The notes under the pieces are model-generated. The model had not been told where the DNA came from. It did not search any database and worked only from the letters and a program-made list of their open reading frames with translations. Both the position numbers and the translations under genes were made by a program. A stretch of 64,000 nucleotides of DNA, taken from contig CM055095.1 in assembly GCA_029204225.1 (NCBI GenBank), positions 32,489,732 through 32,553,731 on the forward strand, read 5' to 3'. Below, one piece after another: positions 11,601 to 25,090 of the stretch. The DNA comes from Diphasiastrum complanatum (Eukaryota; Streptophyta; Lycopodiopsida; Lycopodiales; Lycopodiaceae). Position 1 is the stretch's first letter; every line of letters begins with the position of its first letter.

Positions 11601-12611
11601 AGGTCCATCATAAGATAAGAGAGAAGAGAAAAACTCCCTTTTACTAGTCATGTGTGAACTAGCACCCGAGTCAATCCACCAAGGATCTTCTCCTTTGAAG
11701 CTTGTTGAAGAAAATATGGACATCATGAGAGAGTCCTCATGTGAACTCTCCTCCTCCTCCTCTTTGCTCATGTTGGCTTGGCTTTGATCTTGCTTCCTCT
11801 TGAAGCATTCCGAGGCATAATGCCCCATCTTGCTACAATAGTAGCACTTCACCTTTGATTTGTCCTTCTTGACTTTGGTGGTTGATGGAGATGCCTTTGG
11901 GGGTCCTTCTTGATCCTCAAGCTTTGTAGACTTCTTGAATGTTGATCCTTTGCCTTTGGACTTGCCTTTGCCTTTGGTGAAGAGAGCTTGGTCATCTCCA
12001 CCTTGGATGGAATGCCTATCCATCCTCTCTTGCATTTGGCTCCTTCTTGATTCCTCGGCCATGAGTGTGCCTTGGAGTTCTTCAAGTATGGGTAGCTTAC
12101 CCATAATTGCATATCCCTGAACCAAATTGTCAAATTCAAAGCTTAGTCCATTCAATATGAGTTGAATAAGCTCTTCATACTTGATAGGGTCACCTATAAA
12201 GGCTAGCTCTTTGTTCAATTCCTTTACTCTTAGGACAAAAGTATGTGCACTCTCTCCTTTCTTTTGATAGCTTCTATAGATTTGATTCTTCAAAGCTAAC
12301 ATTCTAGTTTGGTTCTTGGATTCATAGACCTTTTGCAAAGTCTCCCAAGCATCTTGAGCTGAAGTGCAATCTCCTACCTCTCTTAAGAGTTCATTTGCAA
12401 CATTCATTTTTATGCAATGTAGTGCAACATTGCACCTCTTGATGTATTTGGCTTTTTCTTGAGGATGAATAGGTTCACCCTCCTTACCATTTACAATTTC
12501 CATCAGATCTTGCATGATCATGATAGATTCCATTCTAACTTTCCATATGGAATAGTTAGTTTTGTTGAGCCTTTCATTAGTATCCAAAAGATATGCATTT
12601 ATAGATGCCAT
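8640..12611 (-). CDS. gag-pol: Copia Gag-Pol polyprotein, intact, 1323 residues
   Basis: Single frame from ATG 12611 (MASINAYLLDTNERL) to 8640. Domains in order: copia gag (about 1-215); zinc knuckle CYYCSKMGHYASEC near residue 255; aspartic protease WWIDSGASSHMT near 314; pre-integrase/zinc region LWHKRLGHVN...CEAC near 447-490; integrase core with IHSDVH, LRSDNGGEF and YTPQQNGVAERRN supplying the D, D and E; reverse transcriptase (YEETFAPVAKMV, IYGLKQASRSWN, LLIYVDDIII with catalytic YVDD near 1001); and RNase H (SDSDFAGDKRDRKS, SLSSTEAEYKAL, then a VADLLTKPL end). All catalytic motifs appear intact and the length suits a complete copia polyprotein. No internal stop or frameshift is seen. 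It acts as a virus-like-particle polyprotein that copies and integrates the element and could supply enzymes to non-autonomous relatives. Confidence 0.95.
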   Translation of the reverse strand: MASINAYLLDTNERLNKTNYSIWKVRMESIMIMQDLMEIVNGKEGEPIHPQEKAKYIKRCNVALHCIKMNVANELLREVGDCTSAQDAWETLQKVYESKNQTRMLALKNQIYRSYQKKGESAHTFVLRVKELNKELAFIGDPIKYEELIQLILNGLSFEFDNLVQGYAIMGKLPILEELQGTLMAEESRRSQMQERMDRHSIQGGDDQALFTKGKGKSKGKGSTFKKSTKLEDQEGPPKASPSTTKVKKDKSKVKCYYCSKMGHYASECFKRKQDQSQANMSKEEEEESSHEDSLMMSIFSSTSFKGEDPWWIDSGASSHMTSKREFFSSLLSYDGPIKSIYTANDEACKIEGVGSIPLCLGSSKKINIEGVLYIPTITKNLLSVGQMVDNGFNVDFASNECFIKKKGKIVAKGTRLGKLYKLDAFVDTNVVMLAEKSKISTFILWHKRLGHVNLGSMEAMIKEEYALGLPRSIGKEDKVCEACALSKAHKKVFPNSITKSSHPLELIHSDVHIASTKSNGGSSMFLTFIDDYSRYCWVFLLSFKSQVFDTFVKFKLFVEKHHNHSIKILRSDNGGEFISNEFKAFCEEEGIKKETSCPYTPQQNGVAERRNRTLCECSKALRLDACLPKSFWGESLVCANYLMNRVSCKAIEGKTPYEMLYGKKPNLNHLKVFGRICYVHVPLETRTKEDPSSTRGIMLGYASSSKGYKVYLLSLNKFVVSRDVIFDEHHMHMLEEGSSAPTIKKKMAEEQDLGFEEELMEEQAPNPPITPRRSSRAEVEPSRLTYQGKGQQVEGISSTSYALSSFEEPSNVEDALNSKEWYKAMLDEYDALIENETWLLVERPQRNVIGCKWVFKLKLNANGSVNKHKARLAAKGYAQERGIDYEETFAPVAKMVTIRLIIALASHFGWILCQMDVSNAFLNGFLEKDIYMEQPQGFIKHGMENKVCHLQRSIYGLKQASRSWNSRLHCYLISLSFVQSEYDPTLYIKFDDVGIVLLLIYVDDIIISENSVDGIEKIKIDLSLEFKMVDLGCLHFILGIEVLRGSDFIFISQVNYAQSLLKKFKMEVCKSVDTPMEQDVKVPNEDDERSFMDITLFRQLIGSLMWITITRPDLSFSVCRLSQSMQKPLNIHWKKAKRILRYISGTLDFGILYRGDVINLHAFSDSDFAGDKRDRKSTSAYSTFIGEGVVSWLSKKQETISLSSTEAEYKALTTTTKEVLWIKRLLVELKIMDSEEAPIIYNDNISAQHLASNPVFHARSKHIEICHHFVRREMVQAKEIALEHVQSNECVADLLTKPLQKTPFMKFRSSLGVISKAMIEPS

Positions 12612-13409
12612 CTAGTCTCCTAATCAAGGACTTGACACAAATGAAGGTTACTTCTATTGATTTGATTGAAGGTCTACCTTATCCCACTTCTTAGGGACCT
12701 GAAAAGATCAGTAATAGACTTCCTATAAAGATCTAAGAATGATCTCTAACAAAATCAAATCATAGAATACTAGAAACAATGCACTTGCTTGATTGAAGTA
12801 GACAATACTAGTAGAATTGCCCCTCTTTCTATAAAGAACATTAAAGCTTCCAAATGATCTGATCAAGAGTGAATTTCAGCAACCTAATATACTTCCAAAA
12901 TCACTTGTAAAAGATCTAAATGGAACTTAATGAGGATGCAACACAATCTACTATCCAATCACAAGCAAAAAATGATCAAAATTGATGAAAAATTGATCTA
13001 ATTTGGTGCATAAGTCAAGCAATGGTTGGACTGAACCTAAATCACTTTAGGAGGTGTCTACTACACCTTAGAACAGCCTTGAAGAGTGCCCAAAACTCTG
13101 ATCTTCCCTCTTCTTGAATGCTAGAAAGCCTCCTCTATGAAATCACCTCCAAAACTCGCCTAGAAATCAATGCTTGGAGCAAGCAAAACTTGCTATCTTG
13201 GTAATGTGAATTGAATTCAACTTTGCCTCTGGTTTTAGACACCTAAACACCTGCAAATGAAGTCACACAACACCAATCTCCAATGTATTTGACTCACTTT
13301 GAGTTCTAGAATCAATACTAGATGCTAAGATCCAATCTACGCAAGATTTAGATCAAAAATTGTGATCAAATTGAATGAAAACCAAGGATTTAGCTCATTT
13401 CAGCCTTTA

Positions 13410-13422
13410 GGCTCTGATACCA
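13410..13422 (-). other. Primer-binding site (initiator Met tRNA type)
   Basis: The minus strand reads TGGTATCAGAGCC immediately inside the 5' LTR, the classic plant copia primer site. Confidence 0.9.
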
Positions 13423-14105
13423 TGTAAAAATTACAGCAAATAAGGATCCTAAAACACTTGAAATGATGAGGGAAACAATAGATTATGATTTCATAAGATT
13501 AGCACAAGTTGAACCATCAAAATCCATCAAAAATCTATGCTTGAACCTCACTAAATGGCCCAAATCCTTGAAGAAGGCTTCACACGTGTGAAAGTGTGAA
13601 GCCTCCCACAGTCTGAGTACTGTACACCAGACCTACATTCAATCCTATAATCATTAGTAATCACAAGTACTCAAACAATTAAGAACATAGAGAGCAATTG
13701 CACCATTATGAGAGAAAAAACATGAAATTGCTTGATTGATTTTGGTGAGATATCATCACCTATATATACATGATCCATCACGGTTTTGGGCAGGTATGAG
13801 TAGCCCTAAACCTATACCTAATGATAATTTTGGTGGATCTTTCATCCCTACCAAGTTAGGGTTGGAATCTTGGAGATCCCTCAACAATGCAAAAATTACC
13901 AAAAATAGCTCCTATTTTTTCTCCCTTGTATCTAAGCATAATTTGGACTCATTCCAAAGGTTCTAACACTTAGGTCTACTTGAGAACATCCTTATGAATG
14001 GAATCCTATGCCATTTGGCACGTGTGACAAGCCACATCATGACCATCTAACTATTTACAAGTCATATGACCAAAACTAGTCAAGCTAGAATTGTGAATTT
14101 TAACA
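13423..14105 (-). repeat. 5' LTR of the intact copia element
   Basis: 683 bp partner of the LTR at 7942-8625, carrying the same CACACGTGTG palindrome (near 13582). In element orientation it should hold the promoter. The primer site TGGTATCAGAGCC follows directly inside it. Confidence 0.95.
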
Positions 14106-14110
14106 GGATA

Positions 14111-14950
14111 GGCGTGGGTAGGGCCTGGTTGCATGCCATTCAGCTTTTGGTCTACAACCACGGTAAGGTCAGTCGTGAGCTTTTTGATCTGCTCATTGCT
14201 TTGCGTGTGCAACCTCTCCATGTCAGATATGATGGTATCGGCACTATTGGATGTAGAGGCAGAAGCGTCATCATGAAGCTTATCCTTGCATTTGGTTCTT
14301 CATTCTTTTTTGCATCTTCGTTCCTGGTCAGAGTTATCAGAGTCTAACTAGTGCTCTCACTATCATCGACTCTCTTGATGGCATCGGCGCAAGCTGCTTG
14401 AAAAGACGCATATTTGTCTCTTCGCTTCATTTGTTGCTTGATTTCCTTGGATAGTCTTGCCATGAACCATGTCAAGACACTGTGGTCTAGGACACTATCA
14501 GGGTTGCATCCACCGTGCAATCTCTTGATCAGCTCAATGTAATCGCGTAGGGACTCCTTCTTTTTATCCATACGGATTCGGCCTAATTGCAGGAACAGAT
14601 CGAAAAGAAAGCGGGTGTTTTGAATCTTGTGATAAATTTAGCCTATATAATATTCCAATCATCGCGTTTGTTCTACTCAAGATTGAAATACCAATCTTTA
14701 GCAGTATCAGTTAGGCACAGATTGAAGTATCTTAACAGCTCTTGCAGGTTGTCGTCTCCGTAGCCTCTACATGCTTGGGTGTAGATCTGTAGAAATTGTC
14801 GTGGATCTCCCTTGCCATCAAACCTCAGAAGGTTGATTTTGAAAAAATTCAGACTGCGTGAGGCACAAATGGCCTAGGTTTGTCCATTGCTGGTGGATCT
14901 ACGTCAAAGAGTTCGGGTAATATCTCAATGGGTACGTTGACAAATTCTTT
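14111..14950 (-). pseudogene. gag: Gypsy-type gag, capsid half (right part of split gene)
   Basis: Minus-strand gag with the Retrotrans_gag pattern: LLRFDGKGDPRQFLQIYTQA, then DTAKDWYFNLE, an in-frame stop, AKFITRF, and YIELIKRLHGG...WFMARLSKEIKQQM (open from 14571 to 14344). A heptad-like helix follows (DMERLHTQSNEQIKKL, ~14230-14175), and the frame then joins the piece ending at 7941 after removal of the copia element. At least three stops or shifts are present, so it was dead or dying before or after the copia insertion. Upstream at 15508-15524 lies a gypsy-type primer site. Confidence 0.65.
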
Positions 14951-15507
14951 GAGTTCAGGGAGATCCAGGATAGATAATCTCCTTCTGAATCTCAGATGCA
15001 CACAATGGAGCAAGAAATGGGACTGTTTTTAGTATTTGCATCTTTCTGATGTTTTTGATCTTTTTCTGATTCTTTTTTCTTAGATACTTTTTTTTGTAGA
15101 TTTTTTCGATGTATAGGTGATCAGATGCTGGATCTGATGAAGGATCTAACCAATGCAACGATGAATCTAAGATCAAGATCAGATCAAGATCAAAACAATA
15201 GTCGGATGGATGGATGCGAAGCGGTGTAATTGCGAATCCAAAAGGCAATCGAGAAAAATGAACATACATGAAAATACAGATGGGTTCTGATTGTGAAAAG
15301 ATCAAGAAAAATTCTAGAATTTTTCTGATGGCGAGTTATATTGTGCGAGTATTAACAGGCACAAGTAATGGGATTATAACTTGCATAAAAATAATAAAGG
15401 AAAAACAGAGAAAAGCCTGTCGGTGAGTAATAAACCTGTGAAAATACAAGAAAAAATAAAGCAAAATGCAAACTAAAATCCATCTAAACAATAGCTTAGC
15501 ACCGTCT

Positions 15508-15524
15508 CTCCGACAACGGTGCCA
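15508..15524 (-). other. Gypsy-type primer-binding site
   Basis: The minus strand reads TGGCACCGTTGTCGGAGA, close to the TGGCGCCGTTGCCGGGGA typical of plant gypsy elements. A TGTTGGACCC sequence starts at 15532 on plus (CCAACA end on minus), where the 5' LTR should finish. The 15000-15500 leader between gag and PBS has no clear gene. Confidence 0.55.
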
Positions 15525-15531
15525 AAAAAAT

Positions 15532-19258
<3,727 letters not shown>

Positions 19259-19375
19259 AACTATGTTGGTATTGAAGACATGATAAAATGACCTACAACG
19301 TGATGATTGACTTCAACAACAACGATAGGACTCAATTAGACGCAAAGCAACTGAATGATGGTCAATAGACGAGGC

Positions 19376-20244
19376 TGTGAAATTTCAGAGAAATAAAGAC
19401 CAAGAATGGATCTAGATCTAATCCTCAAGAGGTGTTGGAAGCTAGATTACATGATCTACTAATCAACCAATGATTAGATCTAGAATTAGATCAATTTCCC
19501 ATCAAAAATCTAGCAAGAACAACAAGCAAATGATTAAACTTGAGACCTACTGCCTTCACACGTGTGAAGAACAGTACCTGTACGGACTTACAGCAGAGAG
19601 TGAAGTACACAAGTGTTAGAAAGCAATAGAACCATAAAATCACAACACAAATATGAGAATACTCAAGATATGCCTCCAAAACCAAGATCTTGCCTCATTG
19701 ATTTCTCAAAGTGGATCCATCATGGATTAAATACAAAAATCATCATACTCTCTCTCTCTCTAAGCCACTTCCAGCACGTGTGAGACAGGTCATAGTGCTT
19801 ATCCATATCCACTTTGGCTAAGATTCCATTAATTTGCCACATCATCATTGGTGGCTAGTGTTGACCTTCTAGATTCCTACAGATTAGGAGATAGGTCCTA
19901 CAATCTAGGAGATTTGACTTTTGACATGTATGAAAACTATATACAATGGATCTGAACTTTCTATATGATATTTCACACGTGGGAGACCACTCCTACCCAT
20001 GTGATATAGCATTTTCTACCACTAGAATGGTGCCAAGTGTCATAATACTACTAAACTAGTTTTTGGCCAATTTAGCCACTAGTTTCCAATTTAAATGATA
20101 TGTACAACCTTTATGATCTATCTTAATGACTTAGGCATAGATTTCACACGTGGGAACAGGCTCCACACATGTCTAATGATGATAGGTACAAGTCATTATG
20201 GTATTTACAAGATTTAACCAAGTTAGGTTTTGCCAATTTTAACA
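19376..20244 (-). repeat. 3' LTR of the non-autonomous element
   Basis: 869 bp. It contains the palindrome TTCACACGTGTGAA near 19557 plus further ACACGTG cores near 19776, 19976 and 20147. Confidence 0.93.
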
Positions 20245-20361
20245 CTCCTCCTCAAAACTAACTTGATACATCTATGGTACATCTATTTACAACACTTAAG
20301 GCTGATCATTGCAGGTTCATAGGTGTGAAGATCAGCCAATGAGTTTGACGAAGATCCAAGA

Positions 20362-21702
20362 TCACCATATCCATGATACTGCCTCCTTGATGTTGACTTC
20401 TTTGATGAACTTGAGAGCTTTGCACCACTTGATCACTTTTTCCATTGATTTGTTCCATCCTTGAAACATATGGTTGATCCAAAAGCTCCTCCTCCTTAAA
20501 AATAGCTGAAATTCCATGAGAAAATAAAGAGTCCTTCTTGACTCATAATGATCACAAAGATCCAACATCATGTTACCAAGATCTCGAGAATTAGGCTCAT
20601 CAACATTGGCAAGACTATGCATGCTATAATAACCAAGAGTTCGCATCATATCTTCATGCTTGATTTCCATTCTAATCTCAGATCTAATGAGGCTAAATAC
20701 TTTATTATGGAGATAAGTGTCCTTAGAGGATGATTCACTTACTCTCATAAAGAGTTTACAATTTGCCTCAATACATGAAAAAAGACAAATTTTCACACTA
20801 TGAGTGAGCAAATCACTCTTGCTCTTGCAAGATTCAAGAGCATACATTTGATGAAATAACCATTTGCTTTCTAACTGATCTAAAATCAATTTGAAATTAT
20901 TAAGAACATCAACTACGTTCTCAAGAGAGACACCATACTCAACTAGTATTACTTTACTCCAACTTTGAGTTGCAAAAGTTTCACCAAAGCAAATTGATTC
21001 ACCAAATGACATATGAGAAGGAAGCATAAGATGTATACCACTTGAAATGTGCTCCTCTTTCCCTTGAAATGTGAGCCATATGAGCTCAACTATGTCTCTT
21101 GATATTCTTCTTGGAATCATAACTTGAGAAGGACTCTCCTCCTCAATCCTTGGCACACTTGAACCTTGAGATGACTCCTTAAGATCAACTTCTTGGTGCT
21201 CCTCCTTGATGAAAATCCGAGACCTCCATGTCTCATAATGATCACAATAAACATGACCATACATTGTGCACTTTCTATGATCAACAATATTACTTATGCT
21301 AGAACCATAAGTCCAAAAATCACCACAACTTGACATGATTTTTCTAATATTGAAATCAAGAACTATTTCCATCTCAATAAGGCTAACTACTTGCTTATGG
21401 ATATAAGTGTCCACTTTGGATGCTTCACTTATTCTCATAAGAAGTTTACAACTTGCCTTTAAAATTGAAAATTTACAACTTTCAACATTATGAATGAACA
21501 CATCATTCATGATCTTATTGAAACCAAAAGAAAATACATCATGAAGACATTTCCATTTCCTTGTCTTTATACTCAATGTAAGTTTACAAGGAAAACATGC
21601 TTTGCTATCTATTAAGGCACCACACTCAACTAGTATTGCCTTAATCCACATTTGAGATACAAAAATCTCTTCAAAGCAAAATAGTTCTTCAAAAGATGTC
21701 AT
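20362..21702 (-). CDS. Non-autonomous element ORF2, 446 residues with internal tandem repeat
   Basis: The start ATG (21702-21700) overlaps the stop of the preceding ORF as ATGA. The protein is two diverged copies of a ~165-180-residue unit (about 1-168 and 228-405) joined by a linker. Each unit opens with a related block (SFEELFCFEEIF...KAILVECGAL; SFGESICFGETF...KVILVEYGVS), then has a conserved Cys-Lys-Leu-x-Met-Arg (CKLLMRISE; CKLFMRVSE), DTYIH/DTYLH, and CDHYE. The opening block resembles the intact copia polyprotein just before reverse transcriptase (SFEEPSNVEDA...KAMLDEYDAL). The linker (PRRISR, LTFQGK) matches PRRSSR/LTYQGK there. So it appears built from a duplicated, heavily diverged copia segment; no polymerase or integrase motif remains. 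Function unknown. Translation could need reinitiation or frameshifting at ATGA. Confidence 0.7.
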   Translation of the reverse strand: MTSFEELFCFEEIFVSQMWIKAILVECGALIDSKACFPCKLTLSIKTRKWKCLHDVFSFGFNKIMNDVFIHNVESCKFSILKASCKLLMRISEASKVDTYIHKQVVSLIEMEIVLDFNIRKIMSSCGDFWTYGSSISNIVDHRKCTMYGHVYCDHYETWRSRIFIKEEHQEVDLKESSQGSSVPRIEEESPSQVMIPRRISRDIVELIWLTFQGKEEHISSGIHLMLPSHMSFGESICFGETFATQSWSKVILVEYGVSLENVVDVLNNFKLILDQLESKWLFHQMYALESCKSKSDLLTHSVKICLFSCIEANCKLFMRVSESSSKDTYLHNKVFSLIRSEIRMEIKHEDMMRTLGYYSMHSLANVDEPNSRDLGNMMLDLCDHYESRRTLYFLMEFQLFLRRRSFWINHMFQGWNKSMEKVIKWCKALKFIKEVNIKEAVSWIW

Positions 21703-22385
21703 GAGAGCATAAATGGAACTATTTCATTTTGTGATTGCTCCTCCTTAATTTTGCTTGGTTTCTCTTGGATCATAACAATAACTTTGAACTTATCCAAAGT
21801 TCCAAACAAAATGCTTTCCAAGAACATGAAATAAATCCAAGTGACATTCATGAAAGAAACATCTTTCTTTGCATCTTGAACCAAACAATGCACTTTCAAA
21901 TGAAAAACTTCTAGAGGTTTGAAATGTGTGGTGATGGACTTTTGAAGACAACTCTTGTAAGTCCTTGTGAGACTCCAAGCCTCATGCATCTTTCCACAAA
22001 GGAAACACATTTCCTTGGATTTGTCCTTCTTGCCTTTGCATTTTTCACTTGAAGCTCCATCCTTCACCTCGGCCCCTTTGCTTTGGTTCTCCTTGGATGA
22101 ATTGGTCTTCATTTTGTAGCATCTTGAGACAAAATGATCTCTCTTGCCACAAAGGTTGCATTTAGGATCCTTACTTGCCTCCAATAGGTTGCCACCTATT
22201 GATGCCATGATGAGGAAGTAAAACTTTGTGATATGACTTTTTAAAATGTAATTTGTGACTCTCAAGAAACTAGATTTGAAAACATTCAACAATCTAGAAG
22301 GATCTACACAAGACAAATTTTGAATCATATCTCTTTTCAACCTAGTCAATTGGAAACTAATCTTTGCTTTGATCACTAAGACCAA
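21699..22385 (-). CDS. gag: Non-autonomous element ORF1, gag-like zinc-knuckle protein
   Basis: The open frame runs from 22385, but the likely start is the internal ATG at 22208 (MASIGGNLLEASKDP), because the intact copia gag also starts MASI. That gives about 169 residues. Features are a canonical zinc knuckle CNLCGKRDHFVSRC (CX2CX4HX4C) soon after the start, a Lys/Ser-rich linker, and a second Cys pair (CFLCGKMHEAW) that is not a full knuckle. The capsid part of a normal gag is almost wholly missing, so this is nucleocapsid-like and may act in packaging. The stop overlaps the ORF2 start by ATGA. The ~2 kb leader (22209-24220) has no gene but carries two CACACGTGTG palindromes near 23870 and 24052. 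Confidence 0.65.
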   Translation of the reverse strand: MVLVIKAKISFQLTRLKRDMIQNLSCVDPSRLLNVFKSSFLRVTNYILKSHITKFYFLIMASIGGNLLEASKDPKCNLCGKRDHFVSRCYKMKTNSSKENQSKGAEVKDGASSEKCKGKKDKSKEMCFLCGKMHEAWSLTRTYKSCLQKSITTHFKPLEVFHLKVHCLVQDAKKDVSFMNVTWIYFMFLESILFGTLDKFKVIVMIQEKPSKIKEEQSQNEIVPFMLS

Positions 22386-24220
22386 AGCACTCTATCAAAT
22401 CACAAAAATCAGATCCAAACACCCCTATTGGACTCAACAAACACCAATGACTCTTTCTTTTGAGAGTTGGAATGGATTTGAAAAGATTTGACTCCTAGAT
22501 TTTCCTTTTCTCTTGACTAGTTCACTCAACTTTTGATATTCTTGAACAAAGGATGGGTTTTGTTTCAAATACTTGAAAATAAAACTTAATCACTTCTTTT
22601 GGACTCACTCTTGACCCAAATAATCTCACTCTTGAGATTTTGATTGAATTTGATAACAAATTAAACCACTAATTTTCACAAAAAAAAAATGATCTACACT
22701 AGATCACATAAACTTGACATGTATACTCGATTCAAACACACAAAGATCAGATCCAATCACCCCTTTTGGAATCCTCTTGACCCAAAGAATATCACTCTTG
22801 AGATTTGGAATGGACATGAAATGGTTTGATAACAATCTATGTCAATAATTTTTCACCAAGCTTAAAAATTAGACATCTAAAGATTCACAAAGATCCCAAC
22901 CATGTATGAACACTCAAATATGGACTCCTCCTTGTTCTATACTCCCAATGGGATCACAACTTGACCCTCACCCTCTCACAAAGAAAGTTGAATTAGAACT
23001 TATTTGAGTTTCATACATACAATGTCAAATTGTGCTCAAAAATTGAATTCATTCACCCCTATTGGACTCCACCAAGTACCAATGACTCTACCTCTTTAGA
23101 GTTGGAATGAAATTCAAAAAAGTGATACTTCTCTCTCACTAAGATATGTGCTTACAAAGAGCTAATGCCACTTAGCAAGATTTGATCACAATGAAGAAGA
23201 CAATTTTTCCACCAAAGTCAAGAAATGAGTTACTAGAACTTGCCCTCTACAAAGGAAGGAACTCTTAGGATTTTTGGATCAAACACTACACATGTGACTT
23301 ACACACCTCTATGACTCTCTTTCAAGCCAAACAAAACTCAACTCTTTGAGTAGGAGTGGAACAATGTGACTTAGATCTCAAAAATCACTTCTAGAACTCT
23401 CCAACAATGCTTATCACTTGTATTGGTAGATTTTGCCTTTATGAGTGTTTGTGCTCTAGAAATTCACTTAAGATTTCACTTGGAGGACTTATCCAAGGCT
23501 GACTTCTAGCACTTAGATGCTTCTAGTCTCAACCCTTTCACTCTTGAACACATCTAGAATGAAGATACAATGGATTTTCAATCTCTCCCCTTGCAAATCA
23601 CTCCTTAATCTATGGTTTTTGGCAATCTTTCACTCTCAACTTTAATGCACACCCAAAGCATATGAAAATCAGCTTTAATGTATTGTAATAAAGATTCAAA
23701 TCATCTATATGATTGATCTATACCAAGAACAAATCAAAGGAATAGAAACAATGCATTAGAAAGCTTAAAAAATGCACTAGATTGACTAGTTTTGGGTGTA
23801 TGAGGCATTAAATCCACCAAAACTGAATTTTATTGCTCAGAACAGGTTATGTACGGCCTCACACGTGTGGGAAGTACACCTGAAGCCCACAAAAATATTT
23901 GGTACAAATATAATGATTCTATCTATCTATTCAAACTCGCTACCTCAAGATTAGCTAGTTTCCAAAAAACCTGCTAGTTTGGGTGTATGAGTAAGATATA
24001 GCATCAAACTGAAAAATATAGCTCCAAAACTGGTACTGTACGTCCTCACACGTGTGAACAGTAACCCTGCATCCCACAACCAATTTTTATGCACAAATAT
24101 CAAGGCTAACTAACTCTTCAAAGTCGCCCACTCAAGATTAGTGAGTTTTCTCAAAAAACTTGCCAATCTGGGTGTTGTTTAGATCAATGCTTTAATCTCT
24201 TGTACTTGGCTCTGATACCA

Positions 24221-25085
24221 TGTGAAATTTCAGAGAAATAAAGACCAAGAATGGATCTAGATCTAATCCTCAAGAGGTGTTGGAAGCTAGATTACATGAT
24301 CTACTAATCAACCAATGATTAGATCTAGAATTAGATCAATTTCCCATCAAAAATCTAGCAAGAACAACAAGCAAATGATTAAACTTGAGACCTACTGCCT
24401 TCACACGTGTGAAGAACAGTACCTGTACGGACTTACAGCAGAGAGTGAAGTACACAAGTGTTAGAAAGCAATAGAACCATAAAATCACAACACAAATATG
24501 AGAATACTCAAGATATGCCTCCAAAACCAAGATCTTGCCTCATTGATTTCTCAAAGTGGATCCATCATGGATTAAATACAAAAATCATCATACTCTCTCT
24601 CTAAGCCACTTCCAGCACGTGTGAGACAGGTCATAGTGCTTATCCATATCCACTTTGGCTAAGATTCCATTAATTTGCCACATCATCATTGGTGGCTAGT
24701 GTTGACCTTCTAGATTCCTACAAATTAGGAGATAGGTCCTACAATCTAGGAGATTTGACTTTTGACATGTATGAAAACTATATACAATGGATCTGAACTT
24801 TCTATATGATATTTCACACGTGGGAGACCACTCCTACCCATGTGATATAGCATTTTCTACCACTAGAATGGTGCCAAGTGTCATAATACTACTAAACTAG
24901 TTTTTGGCCAATTTAGCCACTAGTTTCCAATTTAAATGATATGTACAACCTTTATGATCTATCTAAATGACTTAGGCATAGATTTCACACGTGGGAACAG
25001 GCTCCACACATGTCTAATGATGATAGGTACAAGTCATTATGGTATTTACAAGATTTAACCAAGTTAGGTTTTGCCAATTTTAACA
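24221..25085 (-). repeat. 5' LTR of the non-autonomous element
   Basis: 865 bp, nearly identical to 19376-20244, with the primer site directly inside it. Confidence 0.93.
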
Positions 25086-25090
25086 GAGGC

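Larger units (their letters stand above)
7942..14105 (-). mobile_element. Complete Ty1/copia LTR retrotransposon, nested in gypsy gag
   Basis: A full-length element in minus orientation. LTRs at 7942-8625 and 13423-14105 begin TGTAAAAATT and end TTTTAACA, differing at roughly eight positions by eye. The 5-bp target duplication GGATA is at 7937-7941 and 14106-14110. The primer site TGGTATCAGAGCC (complement of 13410-13422) abuts the 5' LTR, and a GAGGAGGAG polypurine tract abuts the 3' LTR at 8626. One uninterrupted gag-pol reading frame fills the interior, after an ~810-base leader (12612-13422). Intact coding plus near-identical LTRs indicate recent insertion. Joining the flanks restores the interrupted gypsy gag, which fixes the order of events. 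Confidence 0.95.
19376..25085 (-). mobile_element. Young non-autonomous copia-like LTR retrotransposon
   Basis: LTRs at 19376-20244 (869 bp) and 24221-25085 (865 bp) begin TGTGAAATTTC and end TTTTAACA. By eye they differ at about two bases plus four bases of a CT microsatellite. The 5-bp target duplication GAGGC flanks the element (19371-19375, 25086-25090). The primer site TGGTATCAGAGCC (complement of 24208-24220) and a GAGGAGGAG polypurine tract (just right of 20244) are intact and match those of the element at 7942-14105. The ~4 kb interior encodes no protease, integrase or reverse transcriptase; it has a ~1.8-2 kb leader and two ORFs. Near-identical LTRs imply very recent transposition by enzymes supplied in trans. 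Confidence 0.93.
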
